From Thalassobacillus devorans (GTDB lineage: Bacteria > Bacillota > Bacilli > Bacillales > Halobacillaceae), in contig NZ_FXEH01000005.1 in NCBI RefSeq assembly GCF_900176565.1, positions 831,384 through 895,383 of the forward strand: 64,000 bases of DNA, read 5' to 3'. Position 1 is the stretch's first letter. Every line of letters starts with the position of its first letter. The position numbers and the translations under genes are program-made. Below are positions 1 to 8,130 of this stretch, piece by piece. The notes beneath the pieces are model-generated. The model did no database searches, had not been told where the DNA came from, and worked only from the letters and a program-made list of their open reading frames with translations.

Positions 1-101
1 TCTCTTACAATAGTATTAGCAGTTATCGTCAGTTCCATCGCTTCTGTTTTTGATGTAATCGCCTGGATTTCACCAATTTCTTCTACAATACCTGTAAACA
101 T
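1..101 (-). CDS. ribE: Riboflavin synthase alpha chain, 5' part only
   Basis: The gene runs off the left edge; only the first 33 or so codons are present. The N-terminus MFTGIVEEIGEIQ is the typical start of riboflavin synthase, which converts two lumazine molecules into riboflavin and a pyrimidine. The ATG follows directly on the ribD stop codon with no gap, and its binding site AAAGGGGAG lies inside the end of ribD. It is the second gene of the rib operon controlled by the FMN riboswitch upstream of ribD. The identification rests on this N-terminal motif and the operon position. Confidence 0.93.
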   Translation of the reverse strand, partial: MFTGIVEEIGEIQAITSKTEAMELTITANTIVR

Positions 102-1199
102 TTATGTTCTCCCCTTTGGAATGGCTGTCAATTTGATATCTTCGCCCACCATCTCTGTCGATTGAATACGTAAATCCAGGGCCTGCTTTAATTGCTCGAA
201 GCCTTTTCCTTCTACGGGAGTAAGCGCGTTTTTACCACCTAGCAGTTTTGGAGCGATGTAGGTGATTAATTCGTTAATTTTACCTGCGCGTACAAAAGCA
301 TCAGCTATCGTTCCTCCGCCTTCTACCAGCAGGGAGGTGACCTCTTTCTCCCCTAAATAGCTGAGAACTTCCGCAATTTTAATGGCAGGAGATTTAAGGG
401 AAATTACTTCGACATGATTTTTAGAGCGATATGCTTTCAATTGATGAGGAGAGACTCTGCTGCTTGTAATAATCCAGGTCGGGGCCTCATCATTTTGAAG
501 CAATTGAGAAGAAAGCGGCGTCCTTAAATGGTTATCCAGAATAATACGAATTGGATTCTTACCGTTTCCATCGATTCGGGTAGTCAACTTCGGATCATCG
601 TTGATAACCGTCTGCACGCCGACCAGGATAGCATCACAGCGGCGACGGTAATTATGTCCGTCGTTCCTTGCCGCCTCTCCGGTTATCCATTTACTTTCCC
701 CGGAGGAGGTAGCAATTTTTCCATCCAGCGTCATCGCGGTTTTTAAAAATACATACGGTGTGCCCGTTTCAATGTAATGAAAAAAGTCGGTGTTCAGGTG
801 GTCTGCCTGTTCCTTCAATACGCCGGTCACTACTTCAATCCCGGCATTTTCCAACATCTTCACGCCTCTTCCCGCCACTTGGGGATTCGGATCGTTTGAT
901 GCGATGACCACCCGCTTCATACCAGCGTCAATGATAGCCTGGGCGCACGGCGGAGTTTTTCCATAATGGCTGCAAGGTTCCAATGTCACATAAATGGTAG
1001 CGTCTTTTGCCTTATCTCCAGCCATCTTTAATGCGTTTATCTCCGCATGGGCTTCCCCCGCTTTAATATGGACACCAAGCCCGACTACTTCATTATCTTT
1101 AACGACTACCGCTCCTACAGCGGGGTTCGGCGAGGTCTGGCCTACTGTAGGTTTCGCCATATCAATGGCAAGCTTGATATATTGTTCATCTCTCTCCAT
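102..1199 (-). CDS. ribD: Bifunctional riboflavin deaminase/reductase RibD
   Basis: RibD carries out the deamination and ribosyl reduction steps of riboflavin synthesis in the cytoplasm. The N-terminal deaminase domain shows the zinc site HAE (about residues 51-53) and PCSHYGKTPPC with its two cysteines (about 76 and 85). The reductase domain starts near residue 145 with LKTAMTLDGKIA and runs to the end. I chose the ATG of MERDEQYI because a GAGG sequence lies 5 nt upstream; an ATG one codon earlier and one seven codons earlier (MWSEE) are possible but poorly placed. Length (about 365 aa) is normal. It is the first gene of the operon, with ribE abutting. Confidence 0.95.
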   Translation of the reverse strand: MERDEQYIKLAIDMAKPTVGQTSPNPAVGAVVVKDNEVVGLGVHIKAGEAHAEINALKMAGDKAKDATIYVTLEPCSHYGKTPPCAQAIIDAGMKRVVIASNDPNPQVAGRGVKMLENAGIEVVTGVLKEQADHLNTDFFHYIETGTPYVFLKTAMTLDGKIATSSGESKWITGEAARNDGHNYRRRCDAILVGVQTVINDDPKLTTRIDGNGKNPIRIILDNHLRTPLSSQLLQNDEAPTWIITSSRVSPHQLKAYRSKNHVEVISLKSPAIKIAEVLSYLGEKEVTSLLVEGGGTIADAFVRAGKINELITYIAPKLLGGKNALTPVEGKGFEQLKQALDLRIQSTEMVGEDIKLTAIPKGRT

Positions 1200-1240
1200 C
1201 ATTTCCTCACTCCACATCTTTGCTGCAGAAATTCTACAAA

Positions 1241-1274
1241 GAAAAACCCTGAAGAAGGCATACTTCTCCAGGGT
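1241..1274 (-). terminator. Attenuator terminator of the rib operon
   Basis: On the minus strand an 11-bp stem (CCCTGGAGAAG paired with CTTCTTCAGGG) is followed by TTTTTC. It lies between the FMN aptamer and ribD, so it is the expected expression platform: FMN binding should favour this terminator and stop transcription before ribD. Confidence 0.85.
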
Positions 1275-1345
1275 CTGTAAACGTCTTTATTTTTGAGTAT
1301 GCTAAAGAAGCCATACTAACAGAATTTATGACCATTTACTTTTTT

Positions 1346-1517
1346 CCTTCTCCCATCCAGACTGTCACTGTCGGCTTTGGAATTTCACCAAATCAGGGGG
1401 AGAACCAGATGCAAAAGCACTTTTTCCATAGCCATTTATGGAGGTACTCCCCGTCGCGGGCTGAAAGCAATACGCTTATAACCGCCGGTTGAGAATTTCA
1501 CTCGACCCCGAAGGAAC
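1346..1517 (-). promoter_or_regulatory. FMN riboswitch (RFN element)
   Basis: Read on the minus strand, the region has RFN core blocks in order: TTCGGGGTCGAGTGAAATTC, then CAACCGGCGG, and finally GCCGACAGTGACAGTCTGGATG. The middle arm between them is variable, as usual. It precedes ribD by about 150 nt and is followed by an intrinsic terminator, so it controls the rib operon by transcription attenuation in response to FMN. Confidence 0.95.
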
Positions 1518-1545
1518 TTGATACGTATTCGATTGACTTATACTA

Positions 1546-1574
1546 AATATAAAGGAAAAAGTCGTATTTAGCAA
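1546..1574 (-). promoter_or_regulatory. Promoter of the rib operon
   Basis: A minus-strand sigma-A type promoter: TTGCTA at 1574-1569, a 17-nt spacer, and TATATT at 1551-1546. Transcription would start about 20 nt upstream of the FMN aptamer, as expected. Confidence 0.65.
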
Positions 1575-1670
1575 TTCATTAGTTTAATTAAGGCTTTACA
1601 CATATATTTCCACTATATTTTTCTTTTGCACGGCTACACTAAACATAAACATCATGAAGAGGTGCTGAGT

Positions 1671-1985
1671 ATGAAGCATAAAGAAAAACGAAAAGAACAA
1701 AAGTATACGGACTTCTCTAACGTAGAAACACAACGCAACTTTCTGGTACCAGAGGACTTTCCAGATGGCCCTTACGGTTCACCAATTCGAAAAGATGAGC
1801 CGGTGGAATATAAAAGCACCCCTTGGAAAGAGGGTCAACAATATTATAGTAATTTCGCTTATGAAAATCGCAATTTGCACGAGGATTTGCCCCGGCAATA
1901 TCCAGGAGCACATCCGACTCATGACGATAAAGAAATGGACAGTGAAGCCCCTTACGACAATGCTTCAAATAAAGGAGATAGTTAA
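1671..1985 (+). CDS. Small hydrophilic conserved protein, unassigned
   Basis: A 104-residue, highly charged protein with no membrane segment, rich in Asp, Glu, Lys and Tyr, with a central VPEDFPDGPYGSP stretch. The start is the ATG of MKHKEKRKEQ because GAGGTG lies just upstream; an in-frame start 15 codons earlier has no good binding site. I do not recognise its function. The motif reminded me of short Bacillaceae proteins of unknown function (possibly DUF3905), but I cannot verify that. It is a single gene, opposed by the osmC gene with a hairpin between the two. Confidence 0.7.
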   Translation: MKHKEKRKEQKYTDFSNVETQRNFLVPEDFPDGPYGSPIRKDEPVEYKSTPWKEGQQYYSNFAYENRNLHEDLPRQYPGAHPTHDDKEMDSEAPYDNASNKGDS

Positions 1986-2023
1986 AAAAAGTGCAAAGAG
2001 GGATTATTCCTTCTTTGCACTTA
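1984..2023 (-). terminator. Terminator between convergent genes
   Basis: The stem GTGCAAAG...CTTTGCAC has a run of seven T on the minus strand (1990-1984), so it is a good terminator for the osmC-like gene. On the plus strand the T tract is poor, though it may still help end the small upstream gene. Confidence 0.8.
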
Positions 2024-2027
2024 GCAT

Positions 2028-2480
2028 TTACGATTCAGCTATAAACGTGTCTGCTTCCAGGGTAAGTTTCACATTTCCCTGGATTGCTTTTGAAATCATG
2101 CAGCTGGTTTCCGCTTTTTTCACCAACTTATCCAGTTTCATTAGATCATTTCTTGCTGCTTCTTTTTTTAATGCAACTTTAGGACGGTGGATAATCTCCT
2201 GATAGGTAAAAATACCATCTGTCACATCGACAATCCCTTCTGATGTCAAACCCATTTCCTTTAATGGCAAACCGGCTCGTTCAATCATAGCTGCAAGAGT
2301 AATGATATAGCAAGTAGACGCAGCCCCCAATAGCATTTCGTCCGGATTTGTTCCAATATCAGGACCATCCATTTCTTTTGGAATCGATATTTCTGTTTTA
2401 AGTTTTCCAGCATCTATATAACCGACATTATTTCTTCCCCCAGGCCAATCTGCCTTTAAATGAAAATGATGTTCTGCCAT
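2028..2480 (-). CDS. OsmC family peroxidase-like protein
   Basis: A 150-residue OsmC/Ohr-fold protein. The family reduces organic hydroperoxides with two reactive cysteines. Both are visible: C57 in the helix GAASTCYII and C127 in ETSCMISKA, at the usual spacing. TNPDEMLLGA before the first cysteine is characteristic of the OsmC branch. The binding site GTGGAGGGG precedes the ATG. It stands between two terminators and is probably a single gene. The electron donor and real substrate cannot be told from sequence. The start and length fit the family well. Confidence 0.9.
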   Translation of the reverse strand: MAEHHFHLKADWPGGRNNVGYIDAGKLKTEISIPKEMDGPDIGTNPDEMLLGAASTCYIITLAAMIERAGLPLKEMGLTSEGIVDVTDGIFTYQEIIHRPKVALKKEAARNDLMKLDKLVKKAETSCMISKAIQGNVKLTLEADTFIAES

Positions 2481-2531
2481 TATATCCCCTCCACTTCTTT
2501 ATTCTATTGTATACAGGAACAAATTGTTATT

Positions 2532-2564
2532 CAAAAAAACAACCATGCCTCAAAGACATGATTG
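2532..2564 (-). terminator. Terminator downstream of the DUF488 gene
   Basis: On the minus strand CAATCATG pairs with CATGGTTG (one G-T pair) and is followed by seven T residues. It lies 2 nt after the DUF488 stop codon. Confidence 0.8.
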
Positions 2565-2566
2565 TA

Positions 2567-2926
2567 TCATTCATCATTTTCAATTAGTTCTTTTAATACA
2601 AGCGCGTGATTATAATCTTCATTCTTTGCCCCGAACAATAACACCAGTCGTTCGTTTTGCGCCATTTCCTTTAACTGATCGAGCTGTTGTTTACGTTCCT
2701 TACTGTTATCAATCTGTTCTTTGTAATAGTTTTTAAACTCTTCATATTTTTCAGGATCATGGTCGAACCACTGTCTTAGTTCCTTGCTTGGAGCAATTTC
2801 TTTCATCCATTCGTCTACTTTTGCTTTTTCTTTCGAGATTCCACGCGGCCAGATGCCATCGACCAGGACACGGTTACCTCCTAATGGTTCGGATTCATCA
2901 TAAATCCTTTGTAAAACTACAGACAT
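2567..2926 (-). CDS. DUF488 family protein (YeaO-like)
   Basis: A 119-residue soluble protein of the DUF488/YeaO family. The hallmark N-terminal segment VLVDGIWPRGISKEKAKVDEW and the later YEEFKNYYKEQ and LVLLFGAKNEDYNHALVL blocks are all there. The biochemical role of the family is unknown; a conserved Arg and Asp in the first motif suggest an enzyme. It is flanked by its own terminator and by a candidate stress promoter, so it is likely monocistronic. The start is the only reasonable ATG. Confidence 0.85.
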   Translation of the reverse strand: MSVVLQRIYDESEPLGGNRVLVDGIWPRGISKEKAKVDEWMKEIAPSKELRQWFDHDPEKYEEFKNYYKEQIDNSKERKQQLDQLKEMAQNERLVLLFGAKNEDYNHALVLKELIENDE

Positions 2927-2961
2927 TTCTCTAACCCCTTTCTCATCCTTATCCTTTTCTT

Positions 2962-2987
2962 ATAACCGGTTTACACATCAAATAAAC
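2962..2987 (-). promoter_or_regulatory. Candidate SigB-type promoter of the DUF488 gene
   Basis: On the minus strand GTTTAT (2987-2982), a 14-nt spacer and GGTTAT (2967-2962) resemble the general-stress consensus GTTTAA-N12..15-GGGTAT with one mismatch in each box. It lies about 35 nt upstream of the start codon. This rests on motif similarity only. Confidence 0.4.
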
Positions 2988-3078
2988 TACTTTTTTAAAA
3001 AAATTTCAGTAGTTCAGCATCGGGAGAAAAATCCCCCTATTGATGTTTTATTTTTGAGAAAGGATAGTCTGGGGTTCG

Positions 3079-3267
3079 TTACGCTTGCCAATCTTTTTGG
3101 AATCGTTCGATTTTGATCTGGAGGTCTTTCAGCATACGTGATAATTGTTCCAGCTCAGCACTGCCTGCTTCCTTTTCGTCCATCGAGTCTGCCACTTCAT
3201 GAAGCATTTTTATTCGGTTTTTAATATATTTCATTTGTTCGCTTGGCTGATCAGCCGCTTTCCCCAT
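3079..3267 (-). CDS. SE1561 family small protein
   Basis: A 62-residue protein, almost all predicted alpha-helix with heptad-like spacing (YIKNRIKMLHEVADSMD...LEQLSRMLKDLQIKIERFQKDWQ). The pattern, including the closing F-x-x-D-W, matches what I know of the Bacillaceae/staphylococcal SE1561 family, whose function is unknown. The binding site GGAGGTGGC precedes the ATG. It lies just upstream of the terC-like gene's 3' end, in the same direction, separated by a terminator. Confidence 0.75.
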   Translation of the reverse strand: MGKAADQPSEQMKYIKNRIKMLHEVADSMDEKEAGSAELEQLSRMLKDLQIKIERFQKDWQA

Positions 3268-3304
3268 CGTGCCACCTCCAAACCGTTACTACCTTAGTTT
3301 TATT

Positions 3305-3335
3305 TTAAAACAGCCGCACCATTAGGGTGCGGCTG
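3305..3335 (-). terminator. Terminator of the terC-like gene
   Basis: The stem CAGCCGCACC/GGTGCGGCTG is followed on the minus strand by TTTTAAAAT. It lies 6 nt after the stop of the TerC-family gene. Confidence 0.8.
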
Positions 3336-3340
3336 ATATG

Positions 3341-4108
3341 TTACTCCTCCGGGAGTTCTCTTTTGCTGGATAAGAACCAGCCTGCTGCTGCTATTAATAC
3401 CAATACAGAATAGAAAATAACTTTCCAGAGAGTTGAATGAGCAAAGTGCTCATCCAGTATTTGGATGTTCGGATGCGCCAGCACAGATACAACCAGCTTG
3501 ATACCGACCCAGCCGACAATAACGAAGGCTGCAATTTCAAGCCCCGGACGGGTGTGAAGCAGTTTTACGAAGACATTGGCAGCAAAACGCATAATGATAA
3601 TACCAATCATTCCACCTGCCAATACGACCGCAAACTGTCCACCATCCAAACTACCTACGTTCGGGAGACCAGTTTCCGGCAGTGCAACCGCCAAAGCCAC
3701 CGCTGCAAGAATGGAGTCGACAGCGAACGCCAAGTCTGCAATTTCTACTTTCAAGACAGTTGTCCAAAAACCACTGCCAGATTCCGGCGCTTTATCCTTC
3801 TCTTCTCTTTCGGCATCCGTTTCCCGCCATTTATCATACAGGTGCTTGACAGAAATGAAAATCAGGTAAGCAGCGCCCAGTGCTTGTACCTGCCATACAT
3901 CGACAAGGAAAGAAATGACAAATAAAGAGCCGAAACGTAATACGAACGCTCCTGCCAACCCATAGAAGAGCGCTTTTTTTCGTTTTTCCTCTGGAAGGTG
4001 TTTGACCATAATGGCAAGCACTAAGGCGTTGTCTGCTGCCAATATGCCTTCCAAACCAATGAGTACAATCAGTACCCATCCATATTCAATCAATAATTGC
4101 GTTTCCAT
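3341..4108 (-). CDS. TerC family integral membrane protein, likely Mn2+ exporter
   Basis: A 255-residue membrane protein with about seven hydrophobic segments. The TerC signatures are clear: LEGILAADNALVLAIMVKHLP near the N-terminus and IADLAFAVDSILAAVALA near the middle, each carrying the conserved acidic residues thought to bind metal. Members of this family in Bacillus (YceF/YkoY type) help export manganese, sometimes for metallation of secreted enzymes. The manganese-sensing yybP-ykoY riboswitch directly upstream strongly supports a Mn2+ role here. The gene is monocistronic, with its own promoter and terminator. The binding site GGAGGAGCTGGAG precedes the ATG. The exact substrate is inferred from family and riboswitch. 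Confidence 0.93.
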   Translation of the reverse strand: METQLLIEYGWVLIVLIGLEGILAADNALVLAIMVKHLPEEKRKKALFYGLAGAFVLRFGSLFVISFLVDVWQVQALGAAYLIFISVKHLYDKWRETDAEREEKDKAPESGSGFWTTVLKVEIADLAFAVDSILAAVALAVALPETGLPNVGSLDGGQFAVVLAGGMIGIIIMRFAANVFVKLLHTRPGLEIAAFVIVGWVGIKLVVSVLAHPNIQILDEHFAHSTLWKVIFYSVLVLIAAAGWFLSSKRELPEE

Positions 4109-4163
4109 GCTAACTCCAGCTCCTCCAAATAAAAAATGATCTTCACCTCATGGCAAAGATCAT

Positions 4164-4197
4164 AAAAACAGACCTTTACCATGAGTGGTAAAGGTCT
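4164..4197 (-). terminator. Expression-platform terminator of the Mn riboswitch
   Basis: On the minus strand GACCTTTACC pairs with GGTAAAGGTC and is followed by TGTTTTTA. It overlaps the 3' strand of the aptamer, so manganese binding should release the 5' arm and prevent termination (an ON switch). Confidence 0.8.
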
Positions 4198-4283
4198 CGC
4201 TCACAACGAATGTTGCCAATAAAGCCGGGGAATACATCCCGAAATGACGACTTTACTGTTTAAAGCTACTCCCCTTTAAGGAA
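4167..4283 (-). promoter_or_regulatory. yybP-ykoY (manganese) riboswitch
   Basis: The two invariant parts are present on the minus strand: AAAGGGGAGTAGCTTT at the 5' end and GTGAGCGAGACC at the 3' end, separated by a hairpin region with GGGATGTATTCCCCGGCTTT. It ends 58 nt upstream of the TerC-family gene. The family is known to bind Mn2+ and turn on exporter genes. Confidence 0.93.
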
Positions 4284-4300
4284 ATACTAATGTACTGAAT

Positions 4301-4328
4301 ATCATACCACGAAGCGACTGAAAGTCAA
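4301..4328 (-). promoter_or_regulatory. Promoter of the riboswitch-terC unit
   Basis: TTGACT (4328-4323), a 16-nt spacer and TATGAT (4306-4301) on the minus strand. The start point would fall just upstream of the AAAGGGGAGTAG block. The rest of the gap up to 4608 is AT-rich; I see no other convincing element in it. Confidence 0.7.
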
Positions 4329-4608
4329 TTACTCTCTATCGCTTGTAGTGGCTTTATTTTTTATCATAGCTGCTATATTCTTCCTATACCCATATCCAGC
4401 TATAATAATCCTATTATTAATATTTTTTTAGAACGACCTACCACTATCATTATTGTTTACAGGAAGTCTATAATGGATACATAAGGAAAGTATTATCTAC
4501 ATAGAAAAACATCGTTACTCGATAAGTACTTATGGCGATTGCTTTCGTTTTTTCTCAAACGTTCATTCTTTAAGTGAGGTAAACTTTTATAAAGTACAAA
4601 AAAGGTGT

Positions 4609-5700
4609 GTGTATAGCTTGTTGGATAAAACGTGGTTTAAAGTACTGGTTGCTGCTATCCTTATTTCTTTATTGATTTTCTTGTTGGCTAAAATCGATTT
4701 CATCTTTGATCCGCTCTGGTCTACTATTGGTGCCGTAGGTGTCCCGATAATTGGTGCAGGGATACTCTTTTATGTAACGCGCCCTATCATGTATTTTTTG
4801 GAACGATATAAATTTCCAAGGCTGCTTGCTATTTTAACTGTCTATTTAATTCTTATATTCATCGGATTTATCATCTCTAAGTTTATTGCACCGATTGCTC
4901 AGGAGCAGTTCTCCCGTCTGATTGATAATCTGCCTAAGATGATGGAGAGCGCCCAGGAATTTATTGTGTATTGGCAAACGAACCAATCACTTCTTCCAGC
5001 ACAGGTCACGGAAACCATTAATCCAGATAACATCATGGAAAATATTGAGAAATATTCAGAGAGTGTTACTACTGCGATCATAAACTTTATCACCTACCTT
5101 GTCAGCTTTGTTATCGCATTGGTTTTGGTTCCATTCTTCTTATTTTTCATGCTGAAGGATGGCGAAAAATTAGTCCCATTCATTCGGCAGTACCTGAACA
5201 GACGTGTTGGTGACAGCTTCACACGATTAGCAAGCTCTGTCGATCACACGCTGCAGGCTTTCATTCAGGGTCAGCTGATAGTCAGCTTCTTTGTCGGTGT
5301 ATTGCTGTTCATCGGTTATGCGATCATAGGGTTGCAGTATTCTCTTACCCTGGCATTATTCGGGATGGTCACTAACGTTATTCCATTTGTCGGTCCATTT
5401 TTAGCAGTCATTCCCGCGATACTGGTTGCTTTATTTCAGGATCCCATCATGGCGGTTTATGTAGCCATTATCATGCTTGTCGCCCAGCAGATCGAAAGCA
5501 ACTTAATTTCCCCGAATGTCATGGGAAAAGCACTCAGCATCCACCCGCTTACCATCATTACGATTATATTAGCCGCGGGAAGTATTGCAGGTTTCCTTGG
5601 AATCCTGTTCGCAATCCCGGTTTATGCTGTTTTTAAAACTATCATCCATCATCTCTACCAGGAATGGCTGACAAGTAAAGAAAAACAGTACACGGATTAA
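4609..5700 (+). CDS. AI-2E family transporter
   Basis: A 363-residue polytopic membrane protein of the AI-2E exporter/YueF-YhhT family. Two hydrophobic N-terminal segments, a soluble stretch (about residues 95-165, EQFSRLIDNLPKMMESAQEF) and then five or more transmembrane helices are visible. The C-terminal half holds PFVGPFLAVIPAI and the VAQQIESNLISPNVMGK motif typical of the family. Substrates differ between members (AI-2 export or Na+/H+ exchange), so none is assigned. The start is uncertain: GTG at 4609 lies very close to AAAGGTG, and TTG at 4618 has better spacing. Confidence 0.88.
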   Translation: MYSLLDKTWFKVLVAAILISLLIFLLAKIDFIFDPLWSTIGAVGVPIIGAGILFYVTRPIMYFLERYKFPRLLAILTVYLILIFIGFIISKFIAPIAQEQFSRLIDNLPKMMESAQEFIVYWQTNQSLLPAQVTETINPDNIMENIEKYSESVTTAIINFITYLVSFVIALVLVPFFLFFMLKDGEKLVPFIRQYLNRRVGDSFTRLASSVDHTLQAFIQGQLIVSFFVGVLLFIGYAIIGLQYSLTLALFGMVTNVIPFVGPFLAVIPAILVALFQDPIMAVYVAIIMLVAQQIESNLISPNVMGKALSIHPLTIITIILAAGSIAGFLGILFAIPVYAVFKTIIHHLYQEWLTSKEKQYTD

Positions 5701-5733
5701 ATTTCTCCCTGCAGCTCCTGCAGGGAGAAATTT
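5699..5733 (+). terminator. Perfect hairpin after the AI-2E gene
   Basis: A perfect 16-bp stem (AAATTTCTCCCTGCAG and its complement) with a CTC loop sits on the stop codon. Only TTTAA follows, so it may act as a weak terminator or as a 3'-end stabiliser. Confidence 0.65.
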
Positions 5734-5775
5734 AATGCCAGGCCATCAGCAAAAATAGAAAGAAGGAGAATCAAT

Positions 5776-6963
5776 ATGCAAGAGACACCCCGGCTTTGGA
5801 CAAGGCCGTTTATTTTTCTTTTACTAGGAAACTTGTTCACTTTTATGAGCTTCCAAATGCTGTTGCCCAACCTTCCTCCTTACATTGAAGCCATAGGTGG
5901 AAACAAAATGGAAATTGGCCTTGTCACCACCATGTTTTCCATTGCAGCTATTTTAATCCGTCCATTTATCGGACATATTTTAATGACCAAAGAACGAAAG
6001 GCACTTATACTTGCCGGTGCCATTTCCCTATTGTTGATGACACTGCTTTACCCGGTAACCCAGGTTGTTCTCATCGTTTTGCTGCTCCGGTTCGCCCACG
6101 GACTGGCATGGGGGTGGTCGACCACTACAAACGGAACCGCCGCTGTAGATATTGTACCCAGAAAGCGGGTCGGAGAAGGTATGGGGTATTTCGGATTATC
6201 GATTACCGTCGGGATGATTATTGCCCCCAGTCTTGGAATTTACATTTATCAGAACTATACTTTCCATTTATTGATATGGATTTCTGCAGCACTGGGTATT
6301 ATAGCCATTGTTTTATTTACCCTAACCACCTTTCATACTCCTGAAAGTGTAAAAGAAAATCAGGAAGCTCCTCCTAAGTTTTCGTTTATCGGTTCCCTTG
6401 TTGAAAAAAGAAGCTGGTATCCAGCTTTCGTCACTTTTCTCACTACATTTGGTTATGGGTCGATTGTTACCTATATCGTAATATTCGGAAACGAACGAGG
6501 GTTAAGCGGCACCTATTTGTTCTATTTATTTAATGCTTTGCTTGCTACCATTTCACGTCCTGTTACTGGCCGATATTTTGATAAGCGTGGACCGTGGAAC
6601 CTTATTATGTTCTGTACATCCATCACTTTCATAGCTATGTGGATTCTTGCCAGTGCGGATACTAATATGGATTTAATTATCGCCGGAGCTTTATTTGGTC
6701 TTGGTTATGGTTCCATGATGCCAGCCTTCCAGGCCTGGGTCATCTCTAAAACGACTACTGCAAGAAGCGGGATAGCTAATGGGATGTTTTATTCTTCCAT
6801 AGACCTTGGCATCGGCTTAAGCGCTGTAGTATTAGGGGTAATCTATCAATTTGTTGAAACAGCTTCATTATTTAAAATATCCAGCTTTTTATTTATTCTT
6901 GTCTTCATCCTGACCTGGCTGGATGCCAGGAAGCAGACAGAGCCCTGGCAGCCTGTCAGTTAA
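5776..6963 (+). CDS. MFS transporter
   Basis: A 395-residue major facilitator superfamily protein with 12 predicted membrane helices. The loop between helices 2 and 3 carries RPFIGHILMTKERKALI, a form of MFS motif A, and the second half repeats it as RPVTGRYFDKRGPW. The pattern resembles the Bacillus YwoG/YfkF drug-type exporters, but the substrate is not evident. The binding site AGAAGGAGAATCAAT precedes the ATG. It is in the same direction as the AI-2E gene but separated by a hairpin, and ends at a bidirectional terminator facing the TRAP operon. Confidence 0.9.
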   Translation: MQETPRLWTRPFIFLLLGNLFTFMSFQMLLPNLPPYIEAIGGNKMEIGLVTTMFSIAAILIRPFIGHILMTKERKALILAGAISLLLMTLLYPVTQVVLIVLLLRFAHGLAWGWSTTTNGTAAVDIVPRKRVGEGMGYFGLSITVGMIIAPSLGIYIYQNYTFHLLIWISAALGIIAIVLFTLTTFHTPESVKENQEAPPKFSFIGSLVEKRSWYPAFVTFLTTFGYGSIVTYIVIFGNERGLSGTYLFYLFNALLATISRPVTGRYFDKRGPWNLIMFCTSITFIAMWILASADTNMDLIIAGALFGLGYGSMMPAFQAWVISKTTTARSGIANGMFYSSIDLGIGLSAVVLGVIYQFVETASLFKISSFLFILVFILTWLDARKQTEPWQPVS

Positions 6964-6971
6964 ATCAAAAG

Positions 6972-7006
6972 AAAAGGGCGACTCCCAAAAAGAGTCGCCC
7001 TTTTCT
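6972..7006. terminator. Bidirectional terminator, MFS gene and TRAP operon
   Basis: The 13-bp stem AAAAGGGCGACTC/GAGTCGCCCTTTT has A and T tracts on both sides and lies between the MFS stop and the TRAP dctP stop, so it can serve both convergent transcripts. Confidence 0.9.
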
Positions 7007-7017
7007 TATAAATATAA

Positions 7018-8094
7018 TTATTCGCCTGCGATATCTTTAATTTCCTGCTCAAGTTTATCAAGGATTTCGCCGTCTACAGTTGAAACTTCCTCACGGTAGA
7101 AATCACGTACAGGCATTGCTTTTTCCCTGAACTGATCACGTTGTTCTTCTGTCAACTCGATGATTTCCGTCTTGTTTTCTTCATCGTTTTTAATGGTTTC
7201 GAGATACTCTTCATTTTGCTTTTTCTGTTCTTCAAATACCCATTCCTGCATCTCTTCTGTTGTTTCTGTCACCATGTTCTGCAGATCCTCTGATAGCCCA
7301 TCAAACCAATCACTATTTACAGTAGTCATGGCTACGTAGTTGTTATGATTAGAAATGGTCATATAATCTTGAACTTCATGGAAAGAAGCATCTCCAATGA
7401 AGAAGATCGGGTTCTCTTGCCCTTCTACAGTTCCACGGTCAAGAGCCGTATATAGTTCTGACCAGGACATTGGAGTCGGCTGAGCTCCATAAGCCTTGTA
7501 AGATTCAAGAATCAAAGGAGACGTCTGGGTACGCATTTTGAAGTTTTGAAAATCTTCAGGTGTTTCAATTTTCTTGCTGGAAGTCCACTGCATCGCACCT
7601 TCCGTCCAGAAAGAAAGCGGTGTGATGGAATGTTCTTTATACTTTTCTACTAAATCCGTGTTCAATGCTTCACTCGTATTCAGAATTTCCTGCGTTTGTT
7701 CTACACTGTCTGGGAACAAGAAATGAAGAGCGAAAACTTGTCCTTCTTTTACCATGTTACCAGTGAACCCTGGAGACATAACAGCCATCTCTACAGCCCC
7801 GCCCTGCAGCTGCTCGACCTGGTCACTTTCTGTTCCAAGCCCACCGTACTCATACACTTCAATGTTCACTTGGCCGTCGGACTTTTCATTCATACGATCC
7901 GCAAATTCTTGGGCATATTCATACTGAACCTGCCCTTCAACTTCTTCCGTGACGAATTTCCAGTTTTGTGTGCCTTCACCACCAGATTCGCCACCATCTC
8001 CGCCGCCTTCATTACCTCCACAAGCAGCTAAAACCATACCAATCGACAACAACAGTATGAAACTAAGTAACCCTTGTTTGTTAAAAATAATCAT
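7018..8094 (-). CDS. dctP: TRAP transporter substrate-binding lipoprotein (DctP type)
   Basis: The solute-binding subunit of a TRAP transporter, anchored outside the membrane. The signal peptide ends in the lipobox LAAC (Cys25), followed by a Gly/Glu-rich linker to about residue 43. DctP features follow: an N-terminal domain with YGGLGTESDQVEQLQGGAVEMAV and the FKMRTQTSP motif, whose Arg (about 188) normally forms the salt bridge with the carboxylate of the ligand. The 358-aa length is normal. The order of transcription is dctQ-dctM-dctP. The ligand must be an organic acid (C4-dicarboxylate, sugar acid or similar); ectoine-type ligands are also possible in halophiles. No regulator is adjacent. 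Confidence 0.93.
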   Translation of the reverse strand: MIIFNKQGLLSFILLLSIGMVLAACGGNEGGGDGGESGGEGTQNWKFVTEEVEGQVQYEYAQEFADRMNEKSDGQVNIEVYEYGGLGTESDQVEQLQGGAVEMAVMSPGFTGNMVKEGQVFALHFLFPDSVEQTQEILNTSEALNTDLVEKYKEHSITPLSFWTEGAMQWTSSKKIETPEDFQNFKMRTQTSPLILESYKAYGAQPTPMSWSELYTALDRGTVEGQENPIFFIGDASFHEVQDYMTISNHNNYVAMTTVNSDWFDGLSEDLQNMVTETTEEMQEWVFEEQKKQNEEYLETIKNDEENKTEIIELTEEQRDQFREKAMPVRDFYREEVSTVDGEILDKLEQEIKDIAGE

Positions 8095-8130
8095 TACCCC
8101 CTACAAGTTTTTTATATTATCCCCCACTCC

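Noticed and set aside
1765-2202. 145-codon open frame on the plus strand
   Set aside because: It overlaps the small hydrophilic protein gene and osmC in other frames, has no binding site and runs through a terminator hairpin.
3018-3050. Hairpin downstream of the SE1561 gene
   Set aside because: CATC...GGGGGA and CTCCCGATG do not make a continuous stem.
4455-4480. SigB-like promoter GTTTAC-N14-GGATAC before the AI-2E gene
   Set aside because: The -10 box matches the consensus at only four of six positions, so it was not listed.
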